Shown piece after piece: positions 46,736-57,673 of a stretch of DNA of 64,000 nt. The DNA lies in contig NC_067472.1 of assembly GCF_947179515.1 (NCBI RefSeq), forward strand, positions 162,224,761 through 162,288,760. The letters run 5' to 3'. The notes under the pieces are model-generated. The model was not told the DNA's origin and did no database searches. It saw only the letters and a program-made list of their open reading frames with translations. Each line of letters begins with the position of its first letter. Within the stretch, counting starts at the first letter, position 1. The position numbers and the translations under genes are program-made. Source of the DNA: Apodemus sylvaticus. Taxonomy: Eukaryota; Chordata; Mammalia; Rodentia; Muridae.

Positions 46736-49455
46736 GGCTGTGGGCTTCTGAATTTTATTACCTACCATGGTTCATCACTGCTTCCCCCCTATGGTAAACT
46801 GGTGTATTAAATAATATGCAAAGATTTTGAAAATATATTTGCGCTTAAATTTTTACAATTGTATGTGTACCTTATTTAGATATTGAGAGCTATGCTTTGA
46901 TAATAGGAGACTAATAGGATAACAACCCCATCTAGAATTACAGAGATTTAGGTTGATACTGGAAATAAAGGGTAATATAAGCAAATTGCCACTTAAAATC
47001 CACTACTGAAACACAGTTCTATATTCACATATAAAATAAATAGTAACTGTGTCTGGTGCAGGGAAATGATGCTCTGTTATGTAATTTCCAACTTAAAAAT
47101 GAAATAATAGTTTTCTAAAATAGTTGGCAACTGTTCAATAAGTATGAGCAATGCAGCTGATCAGTTATTTGCAGTCTCGGAAGTGATATGCAGAGTGAGA
47201 TACTAAGAATTCAGCTTTAAAAACTATATAGAACTAGGAGAAATGGTTAATAGAGCCTGGAATAAACAGCTAAAAGGACAAAATATTTAAAAGTTATTTT
47301 CTGGAAATTGGACAATATTCAAAGCATGACCTGTGTTTTGGTGGCATGAAACTTGATCAGACTGCATACAAGAAGGTTCCAGACTATACGACAAGGCAGG
47401 GCAGGGAGCCTAAGCAGAGTTCAGAAACTTCCTGAGTTGAGGGCGCACTGAGGAAGGATATTAATCTGGGAAGTCTGACTTAGCTTGCGTTGTAGGGAAG
47501 AACTCCAAGGAGTGACAAGTAGGCCGGCAATTACAGCCTTTGACTGCTTGCACTGAGTGCTTCGTAACCACAGAACTGCATATGTGCACAGTGCAGCTCA
47601 ACAGTTTTTCCCTTTATCCTGACTTCTCGATGAAGGTCAGTCTATAGAGATCAGACTAGTTGTAAGTTCAACAACCCTGACACTCACCTACCAACCTGCA
47701 CACACAGTCCTTGTTGATCATACAGGGCATTTAGCTAGCAATAGGGGTCAAATGACAGCAATAAGTTACTCCCAAATAAGCAGTCCTCCAAGACCTGGTG
47801 TTGGAAGCTTAGCAAGAAGTTTGGAACTCACCAGCCCCCCCTTACCACTTCAGAGGCAATGCAAGATATCAACAGACATCTGGAAGTTCATTTGGTACCG
47901 AGGCTACAAAGTCTATGCTTTTCTCTGTACACACACTTATATGATAAGCTGAACTTATAAATTAGAGAAAGATTAACCCCCACAACTAATAATATTTTAC
48001 TAATTTTACTACAGCATAATAAAACAATATAAAGTTTTATCACAACAATGTTTGTGATAACATTATGGTTGTAATCATTCATTCTTGAGAGAGTTAAGAC
48101 AAAAACAAGGACCATGGTTGACTGTTAATAACAAATGCTTTTAGGTGAAATCATGTCTGCCTGCGTGCTATCATGCTTAGATGATAACAGAATAAACTTC
48201 TGAAATGTAAACCTGCACTAATGAAATACTTTCTTTTATAACAGTTGTGGTCATGATGTCTTTTCACATCAATAGAAAACCTAAGACTGCCACTCATCCT
48301 GACAATACCAATTGGAGAGGCAAATACAGTGAAAAGCAGAAGAAAAATAGTTAGGCAAATGGCTGAGCCAGGAAGAGGGACAAATGAATGGTCCAGTGCC
48401 CTTATAGCTATCTCTGGAATACTAATGTGAGTCTTGGATTTATAGAAGGCAAGAGGGTTTACATAATTAAGCAATCTTAGTCAAGGTCCATTGACCCACT
48501 GACTCAGTTCTGATCCTACAAGGTGAATCAATACACTTTTAAACCACTAACCTCTCATTCATGGATTATTCTGTGTTTGGGATGTTTTGAAGTTCACAGT
48601 AATTCAAGAGGAAAGATGAAAGAAGTTTCTCTCTATCTACAGCTAAAGCATAAGCAAAACAAGGTAGAAAAGCCTGGTTCTTAGTTACCTTGTAAACACA
48701 AGGAGTCAACTATAATTATCAAGATTTATTACTGAATATGTGTTTCAAAGGGATGTTCTCATGAATGTAGAGCTCATAAAGGCAAAGGAAAGCAACAGAA
48801 TACAACTGACAGAGGAAGGCATCTAACCAGAGACAGTGGGGAAGAGTAGTGGGTGCAGGTATAGATGAGAGCAACATATAATGACATGTATATATAGAAC
48901 AGCCAATGAAATGCACTGCTCGGTATGCTATATTTATAGTTCATAAAATAATGATTTGTATAACTAAACCGTGTCATTGCAGTCATTTCTGGGACATCCA
49001 CCAACAGACAAAGGGGTCTGTAAAGGTTGTGGAAATGAACTACTTCAGAGACAAGAGAATACTGTCTGCTTTAATGCAGTGAACAACTATTTACACAGTG
49101 GAAGCCTATCGACTATGATCACTTAGCACATTACCTCAGAGTAGATAGAAAGTGCTAATACTTCTCTGTAAAGAACACATTAAAAGGAGCCAGGAAGAGT
49201 GTAGACTGCTCAACAGGACTGCTACTCAATGCTGTTTTAGAATTCAGTGTTATGACTTTGGGAATATCCAAGAACATATTATGCCATGCTTCTTATTTAG
49301 AAGCTCAGTGTGCCAGGTAGGGTGACTGCTAGGAGATGCCTGCATTTTCACCCACAGAAAAGATTAACAAACCATTTCTAACACCTACTGTCTTAAGCCT
49401 AGAACAGCAAACAACATCAAATGCAAGTTTTATCTCTCCTCAAAGTTGGGAAATG
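46736..49455. other. Intergenic region between Ccdc179 and Svip, proximal part
   Basis: AT-rich sequence without recognisable exon or RNA gene. Short frames are unsupported. I do not recognise clear repeats here, which makes this the largest comparatively repeat-poor stretch in the right half. Confidence 0.4.
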
Positions 49456-49862
49456 TCTTATTCTGCTTTCTATTGCTGTGATAAACACATGACCCAAAGC
49501 AGCTTGGGAAGGAACTGTTTATTTCAGCTTATAACCTTCAGGTTATACTCTAGATCAGAGGAAGTCAGAACAAGAATACAAAGAAGGAATCTGAGGGTCT
49601 GAAGTGAAACAGAGGCCATGAAGGAGTGTTGCTTACTGATTGCTCCTCTTGGCTTGCTCAGTCTGCTTTTGTAAACACCCAGGACCATGTGTCTAGGGGT
49701 AGCACCACACACAGTGAGCTAGGCTCTCTCATATCAATCATCAGTCAAAATAATACCTGACAGACTTGCCTAAGGGAAATCTGATGTAAGCATTTTCTCA
49801 ATTGCAGTTACCTCTTCTGGGATGTCTCTAGTTCCTGTGAAGTTGACAAAACTAACCAAGAC
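49456..49862 (+). mobile_element. URR1-like DNA transposon copy
   Basis: It runs from ctgctttctattgctgtgataaacac through ggaactgtttatttcagctta, gaggccatgaaggagtgttgctta, ccaggaccatgtg, to ttgacaaaactaaccaagacaga. The family is placed from memory. Confidence 0.6.
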
Positions 49863-50152
49863 AGAGAATGAAGAAGTTGTGTCAAAGAGGGTACTTGGCA
49901 CACAATGGGCTTGTGTCACAACTAGGGAAAGTTGCGTGTTACCTAATAGGCTACTAGAAGACGTAACCAGCCTGTACCCTGGTACATCAGTATTTTCCTA
50001 GATAAGTATATCTGATTCAAAGAAAGCTTCTCCAAATTTTCTACCACAAAATTATCATGAAATGCTCTTTTGAACAGCTTTCATCTCAAGGGAATGCAAG
50101 GGTTCAGGATAGAAACACTTTGCATTGCAAATAGTTTTTCTCCACTTTATAT

Positions 50153-51340
50153 AATGCATTTTTTAAAAATGCTTTATTTATTTACATTCCAGCCATTGTC
50201 CCCCTCCTAGTCCCTGCTCCCACAGTTCCTCATGCCATTCCTCTTTCCTGCTTGGCTCCTGTGTATGTTGTCTGGTCGGTGGCTCAGTCCTTTGAGATCC
50301 CTAGGGATGAGGTTAGCTGAAACTGCTAGTCTTCCTATGAGATCACCCTCCCCTTCAGCTTCTTGAATCCTTCTTCTAATTCAACCATAAGAGTCCCCAA
50401 CTTCAGTCCAATGGTTGGGTGTAGGTATTTGCATTTGTCACAATACATGACCTCAAGCTTTATTTCAAAGTAATAGTGATAAAAACCACATGACATTGGC
50501 ACAGAGACAGACAGGTCAATCAATGACCTAGAATTGAAGAACCAGAAATAAAACCACACTGATAGATACTTGATCTTTGACAAAGAAGTCAGAAACATAC
50601 ACTGGAACAACAACAACAACAACAAATCTTATGCATCTTCAATAAATGGTGCTGGCCTAACTGACAGTATGTAGAAAGATGAAAATAGATCCATATTTAT
50701 CATCTTGCACACAGCTCAAGTCCAAGTGGATCAAGGACCTCAACATAAAACCAGATACACTGCATCTAATAGAAGAAAAAGAGGGAAAGAGCCTCAAACT
50801 CATTGGCACAGGGAACAGAACACCAGTGGCTCAGGCTCTAAGATCAACAATTGATAAATGGGACCTCATGAAACTGTAAAGATTCTATAAGGTAAAAGAT
50901 ATCAATAGGAAAATCAGCAACCTACAGATTGGGAAAAAGTTCTTCATTAACTCTACTCTCAATAGAGGGCAAATATCAAAATTCATTAAAAAAACTCAAT
51001 AAGTTAACCTTCAAAAAACCAAATAATCCAATTAAAAAATGGGGTACAGAGCTAAACAGAGAAATCACAATAAAAGAATCTCAAATGTCCAAGAAGCACT
51101 TAAAGAAATGTTCAAAAGTCCTTAGTCATCAGGGAAATGCAAATTGAAATGACCCTGAGATTCTACCTTATACCAAAAAGAATGGCTAAGATCAAAACCT
51201 CAAGCAACAGTGCATGCAGGAAGGAATGTGGAGAAAGAGGAAAGCTCTTCAGCTGCTGGTAGGATTGCAAACTGGCACAACCACTCTGGAAATCAATCTG
51301 GCAGTTCCGCAGAAAATCGGAAATATGCAATGCGTTTTTA
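50153..51340 (-). mobile_element. Twin-primed (internally inverted) L1
   Basis: The left part (50167-50441) is L1 3' UTR on the minus strand with its tail at the left. The right part (about 50445-51328) is late ORF2 on the plus strand, reading from gacctcaagctttatttcaaag to ccgcagaaaatcgg. Seen on the minus strand this is an inverted ORF2 segment followed by the 3' UTR and tail, the arrangement left by twin priming. Near-identical direct repeats flank the whole unit: aatgcattttttaa at 50153 and aatgcgtttttaa at 51329. The ORF2 part has frameshifts (frames at 50679-50879 and 50929-51147). Confidence 0.85.
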
Positions 51341-51490
51341 ATTAAAATAAATCAATTGACAAACTGATAGAGAAGTGACAATGTAATACAATTAAGCAAA
51401 CAAGGAATTATTTATATTAAGACAGAAACAGAACTCAAGTGCATTGCACTAAAAGGGAGGTGCAATTATACATCTTGACGTTACTTTGTT

Positions 51491-51790
51491 AGTTTGCTTT
51501 CTACTGCTATAATAAAACTGACTAAAACTAATATGGGAAAGAAAGGGTTTATGTCATATTACAGCTTAAGGTTCATCATCCAGGGAAGCCAAGGCTTGAA
51601 ACAGAAGTCACAGAGGAACACTGTTTACTAGCTTGCTCCCTGGTTGAAATTCACCTATTTTCCTGCACGAACCAGGCTCACCTGCCCAGAGATGAATGCT
51701 ACTACCACCCACGGCGGGCTGAACCTTCCTATATCAATTGTCAACCAAGAAAATGTCTCACAACCAAGATTAGACTCCTCTAATGACATG
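51491..51790 (+). mobile_element. URR1-like DNA transposon copy
   Basis: It is similar to the copy at 49,456: tttgctttctactgctataataaaactg, aagggtttatgtcatattacagctta, actgtttactagcttgctccc, tatcaattgtcaaccaagaaaatg. It is more diverged. Confidence 0.55.
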
Positions 51791-51794
51791 ACCT

Positions 51795-52900
51795 ATTGAA
51801 AGAGAGCTGGAAGATCTTACTAAACAGGATGTTTCATGCCCTTGAACCACCTGCATCTGCTGACAGGCACTTAAGAGAATTTAAACACCCAGGCTTCTAC
51901 AGAAATGGGGAACTAGAAGTGCTATTTCTGAGTGTTGTATTTCGAAGATATGACACACGAGTGCTTGATAAGGTTCTGGGTTATAAAATTGCTAAGAGGC
52001 CAGGAGAAGAACATCTTTAAAAGGCAGAGGAATATTTAACATTGAAAGATTTCAAATGCAAATTATTTAAGAACAGGGAGACAATCAGAAAGAAATAGGA
52101 GTTTAGTCAAGGTGAAGGAAAAAGCAATCAGTAATCTTACACCTGAGATGAATTTCTGTTAATTTTGGTTTGTAGTTATCAAAACATGAAACTAAAAAAC
52201 GTGAAATTTCTTGAAAATGAAAAAAAAAAAAAACCCTCAAAATCCCAAGAGGATAATGTGGGGGTAAGTTTTCATACGTTTATAAGAAATAGAAATATAG
52301 AAATATGAAACACATTTGTACTATTTTGAAGCGCAGCAACTTCAAATAATAGTTTCTGTGTGATTATCAAAAGGAAATGGATTTGTCCACTTGGACATAG
52401 TATGTGTGAGTGGCTATCCATGAAGAGAAAAGAAAAATAGAAACGGAGAGAAAGAAGGAAGAGGAAGGAAAGAAAAAATGACAGTCTTACTGTCATTAAA
52501 GTCTGAGCCGCTCTTCACTGGTTTTTCAGGGTGCACTGTTTCGTTGTCCCTAGGGAGTTAACGTGGATGGCAAGAGGCTACCTCTGAGACAGGACTGTGG
52601 GGCGGTTTTCTCATCCTGCCATCTCAGCGATACAGCTCTGACCTCACGAAGATGCTGACAAGGTAGCAGACAGCACCCTTGAAATGTGGAGTCTCAGAGG
52701 CCGGGATTCCTACTTTTTCCTAGTGCGGACTCAGCAGGTGCCTACCCATGACCAATACGCTTGCGCAGAGCTCCTGGGATGGACAGGGCTCTGCACAGCC
52801 GCAGAAGGTGCTTAAACTGCAGGGGGGTAATGAAGGGTGGAATTTTGAGAGTCTTGATGGGAGTTGGAGGGTGGGGTTATATATGAAAGGGGGATGGGAG
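51795..52900. other. Intergenic, upstream flank of Svip
   Basis: No exon recognised. A purine run lies at 52430-52480. GC content rises from about 52,500 into the Svip CpG island. Confidence 0.4.
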
Positions 52901-52965
52901 TGGGCGTTTCATTTGGAGAGGCTGGCGGACAGCTAAATGGGTGGATCAGGTGGAGCATTACTGAA

Positions 52966-53387
52966 GGGGCGGGGCTTGCCGCAGATGGGTGGGGCGTTGC
53001 CATAGGAAGGCTTCCAGGCTCAAGGAGAAACCCCTGGGTTGGGTAGCTGTTAGGCTCCGTTGGGTGGGATTGGTGGAGGAGGCGGGACTTGTTGTACCGG
53101 ATGAAAGGGGATTGCAGCCGGGTCGGGCGAAGCAGGTTCGCACTGGGGGCGGGGCTTGCCGTAGGCCTGGAGGGGCGGGGCTTGTTGTTAGGGCGGGTAG
53201 GGCGGGGTCTGCCAAGGTCACGGCAGGGGTGGGGCTTGAAGTTGGGCGGAGCTTGTGATAGTGCTCGCGGAGGGGCGGGGCTTGCTCCTCAGGTGGGGCG
53301 GGTCTTACTGCGGGGCAGGTCTTGGCGCGGGGCGGAGCTTTGCAGTAGGTCAGGTGGGGGCGGGGCTTGCTCCTGGGCGGGGCCTGC
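52966..53387 (+). repeat. Degenerate GC-box array (GGGGCGGGGCTTG unit)
   Basis: The unit GGGGCGGGGCTTG or a close variant recurs about 14 times on the same strand, for example at 52966, 52987 (GGGTGGGGCGTTG), 53079, 53146, 53172, 53199, 53226, 53244, 53272, 53292, 53312, 53328, 53357 and 53375. Spacing is irregular, about 15-60 bp. Each unit holds an SP/KLF-type GC box followed by CTTG. Orientation is constant, so it looks like a decayed minisatellite rather than chance GC richness. Confidence 0.75.
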
Positions 53388-53438
53388 TGCAGCCCCCAGC
53401 GAGGATTCGGGTTCCCGGCTCAGGGTGCCTGCGTCCCC

Positions 53439-53492
53439 ATGGGGCTGTGCTTCCCGTGTCCCGCGGAGTCCGCACCGCCATCCCCGAGCCCG
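53439..53492 (+). CDS. Svip: Svip coding exon 1
   Basis: Encodes residues 1-18, MGLCFPCPAESAPPSPSP, with donor gtgagt. It holds the lipid-anchor signal. Phase 0. Confidence 0.97.
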
Positions 53493-56400
53493 GTGAGTAG
53501 CCGGCCTCCCCGTGCAAGTGTTGCTCGCGGCGGCCGTTGCAGTGCAGTCGGAGGGAAGGTGCACCTGCCGGGCCTCTGGACCCTCCCCTAGGTTGTCCAG
53601 CGGACCCTCCTTGGATGGCATAGTTTGGGGCTGGTCTGTTCTCAGTGGCTGCTCCAGACATGTGTCTCTTCTCCTGTCTGTACCAGCTGTACATAGAAGG
53701 TCTAGGACGCGCCGCTCTCCTCGCCATTTAGTGAATATTTAACCCGCACCTTCCTGAGTAAAAACTACTCAGTTTTAACAGCTGGTTTGAAGCCCAGGTT
53801 TGAATCCCACATAAATGAGCAATATATGTTTAGGTGTAGATTCCCAGTTGGGATAATTTTCTGTGAAGACAGTCATTTACTTATTGATTGATTGATACTT
53901 GAATCTAAGCAGGCCTTATGCTATAACAGTATACTTATTTTAATATCTTTCACTCATACTTGATAATATAACACTCTAACTTGTTCTCAACATCTATTCT
54001 CGGGATAGCTAAAGATTAGTTGAAGAAATGAGGGATTTAGGGAAGTATATTAAGCCCTTAGGCACTGGGTTATAGATACTAACGTGACTATTTAGTAGAT
54101 GTGGGGAAGTTCAACTTGCCGTCATGGCTGCTGTTGTTTTTAAATGCTGTTAATTTTGTTTAGCTCATGAGAAAAAAAAATACCATTCTGCCAGCATTGG
54201 TTAAGGATATTTCCTTTTGTTCTCTGCCCTTAGGCATAGGGCTGACTGGTGTATTTCACTTAGCACCTATGATTTCCCTGACCACCTAAATAAACACTCC
54301 CTAGAAACCTCCCTCCTATTCCTTATCCACCATGATTATTATGTCTCTTCCTGAGTAATTACTCCCATCAGAGGCATTATGTATTGCTTACATTTGTTTC
54401 CACACACTAATCAAAACTCAGGCTTTGGATGCATGGGCTTCACACTTTCACTGCTCTGTTCCTGGAACCTAGAAAAGTTGGCAGGAATCATTGTGATGGA
54501 TGAATGAATGTATTTGGTGGAAAAGGAATGGCTAAAACCACACCCCAAGAGAATGCTATTTATTGTCTCAATGTATTTAAAGACTTTATACATGAGAAGT
54601 AAAGGGTATAGAAAAATAACATGTGCCCCAGAGGTGGGACAAGTGCCTCTGAGTTTCTCTTCTTTCTCTTCCCCATCGTACACAGGGAGATCGGCCATTG
54701 GTTCTAAATGTCTCCCCCAAATTCCAAGCCTTCCTCATCCTCCTTTTTCACTAACTTTCAAATTATTTTTCCATCCTTTGTTTTGTTTTGTTTTTTGTTT
54801 TTGTCTGTTTGTTTGTTTCAAGACAGGGTTTCTCTGTGTAGTCCTAGCTGTCCTGAAACTCATTCTGTAGACCAGGCTGGCCTGGAACTCAGAAATCCAC
54901 CTGCCCCTGCCTCCCAAGTGCTGGGATTAAAAGCATGCACCACCACTGCCCAGCCCTGTTTCTATCCTTAAACACCATTAAAAAAAAAAAGTGTCCCCAC
55001 TTTAAGTCCATTTTATACGAGGTAAGTATTCTGAGGGCCAACTTATATTTATTGTCACACGCACTAATTTGGCTTGTTAGTCTAGAGAATGACATTCAGT
55101 AAATCAAATATTTAATAAATATTGCACTATTGATAGAATTCAGGGTTAGTTTGTTTTTATCTTGTTTTTGTGTGAAGGTAGATCCTTATCACATTGTTCA
55201 GGCTAGCCCTGTGGATTCCAGCAATCCTACTTTCTGTCCTTCACATAACAAGCATGTAGGGCTATAGTTCCAGTCACGGGGCTCCTACAGTGACTTTCTT
55301 TGTGAGGTCTTTTGCACCCATACTAAATGTTTACAAACATTTGCTTCAACTTGTAAATTATTATTTATTTTTGTTGCCCTCTAGAGTAAAGGTGTGGAAG
55401 GGTTCCATGCAGTTTGACTTTTCCCTTGAGACGCGTGTTATTTATTTTCTTAGGAAGAGAAAAGACAAAAGCTGGCAGAGGCGGCAGAACGAAGGCAGAA
55501 GGAGGTGAGAGCACAGTAGTTTGCCTGCTCCACAAGTGTTCCGTTCACTTTCTGCAGATGTCTGTCCTGTCCCCATGCTTTGAATGCAGAGTGCCTGATG
55601 ACACACACAGTTATGTCCTCAAAGATAACCACTCTGGGAATGAAGTCCGAGTGCCCGTGAACCGCATGCACTCCTTTTCTGTGAAACCAGCCCCAGATGG
55701 GTTTGCACATGAGCCTGTCCTGCAAGGACGTTCTTCCTGGAGACAATCCCACCATGCTAAGGAGAATGGGTGAATGAATTTCAGGAAGAATTCCCTGTGG
55801 TTTTCCCTGCCGAAATGGCTGTGCTTTCTGCAAGGCTGTCATAGCAAACTGCCGTATTACTCAAACCAGACCAACTCCCCACCCCTAAAGGAAAAGCAAA
55901 ATGGCAAAAACAGGTGCTTCTGGATAGCAGATACTTTTGTTTTTTCCTGTAATCTCCCCACCCCCCCACCTCCCACCCTCCCACTCCCCCACCCCCTATC
56001 CCCCCACTCCCCCACCCCCACCCCCGTGTTGAATTTTTTAAAGGCGGCATCTCGGGGAATTTTGGACATCCAGTCGGTGGAGGCAAAGAAGAAAAAGAAA
56101 GAACACTTAGAAAAGCAGATGGAGACATCAGGGCCACCGACAGCAGGGGGACTTAGAGTGAGTACCCAGCATCCAGTCACTCCCTGGGGATGCCTTGAGA
56201 GACTATGGCTTGCAAACAGAGAGCAGAGGCTAGAGGAAGTATCTAATTATTTTAATATTATGGGGAATGGATTTGTTTTCTTTCTTTGAAAAAAATCATA
56301 TATTTTCTAAGCACAGGACTACTCATCAATGTGTCAAAAAAAAATCAATATAGGACACCACCACAGAGTATGCAAAATTCTACCAAACTGTCATTTTGAT

Positions 56401-57531
56401 AGGGGCCAAATGTCTGCTCACACATAAATCATGAAATTGGGTTCTTCTAAAACTTGTGATTTGTAGCTTTAATGTTCTCACTAGAGTTTGTGATCTTTGG
56501 GTTTGTGCATATTTGTTTTTGTTTTTATTTTGTTTTGTTTTGTTTTGTTTTTGAGACATGGTCTTCTGTAGCCCATGCTGACTTCAAACTCACTCTGTAG
56601 CCGAGGGTGGGTGGCCTTGAACCTCTGAGCACCCTGCCTGGCCCTTCTATGGAGTCCACCCAGGCTCTGGGGACTTGTGATCCTTCTGAGGTCATTCATT
56701 ATCTAAATCATGCCAATGTGAATTCAGACTACGGTTTGTGCCAGTGAGTAGTGTGTATTCCTCCCACTGTCTGTGTGTCTGAATAGACCCCACATGTGCC
56801 TTTGGTGGACAGGCTCGCCCTGGGAGGTCTTTGAATTGGAGGCTGCAATGTATATCAGGCGTGTAAGGGTTTTATTGCACATGTTTCTGGTCAGGAAAAT
56901 AACAGTTAAGGTATTGCAATTTTACAAATCATTTCACAGGAACCCCACTTTCAACATCAGGATAATTGTGAAAAGCATAGTGCTGTTAATTACTCTGAGT
57001 TTTCCGTCAATTGCTCTGAAATTTCATTTGCTTTTGTCTCAGAACCACACACATACTCTCAGGCATATATGTGTGCATGGGTCATAGGTGTGAGCCAGAA
57101 CTGTGGTGCTTAGAACTGCCCCAAGCAGAGTTGATTTAAGACCAGAAATGGCTCCTAGTGATGGCCGTTGTCCGTGCACTCTACCTCTCTAATTTATCCA
57201 GTTTCAGTTAATGGATTAAATGAAAAGAAAACTGCTTTTCTTTACATTGGAGTTTTAATAACTCATAAAATAATTGGGTTCAGTATTCAGCTAGGTCATG
57301 TGGCCATGTCTTGTGCATGTCATTTCGTAGGCTTAAAAAGAAGACAGTAGTAGCTCTAGTGTAATTTTGATAGAAAATAGGATCAAGTTGTTATAAGAAA
57401 CGTGACCTTTCTTTTTCCTAGTAAGATAAAAAGTTGCCACTAGGTTTAATTCAAATAGTGTTCTCAGAAAAGAAAGAAAGGAAGGAAGGAAGGAAGGAAG
57501 GAAGGAAGGAAGGAAGGAAGGAAGGAAGGAA

Positions 57532-57625
<94 letters not shown>

Positions 57626-57626
57626 A

Positions 57627-57673
<47 letters not shown>

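Larger units (their letters stand above)
52900..53620 (+). promoter_or_regulatory. Svip: CpG island / Svip promoter
   Basis: GC content and CpG frequency are far above the rest of the window, peaking from 52,960 to 53,560 around Svip exon 1. No TATA box is visible, as expected for a broad housekeeping promoter. The transcription start should lie between about 53,370 and 53,430. Many overlapping ORFs here are a by-product of GC content. Confidence 0.85.

Noticed and set aside
46736..49455. An additional small gene between Ccdc179 and Svip
   Set aside because: I looked for further short phase-0 exons like those of the two genes and found none with both splice sites and protein-like content.
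53367..53438. N-terminal extension of Svip from an upstream start in the same frame
   Set aside because: The upstream start would be TTG, not ATG, and would destroy the Gly2 myristoylation signal.
52864..53742. Many overlapping ORFs of 60-135 codons around the Svip promoter
   Set aside because: High GC content removes stop codons. Only the 18 codons of Svip exon 1 match a known protein.
55414..55842. ORFs of 119 (+) and 130 (-) codons around Svip exon 2
   Set aside because: They are not in the Svip reading frame, have no recognisable domain and overlap intron sequence.
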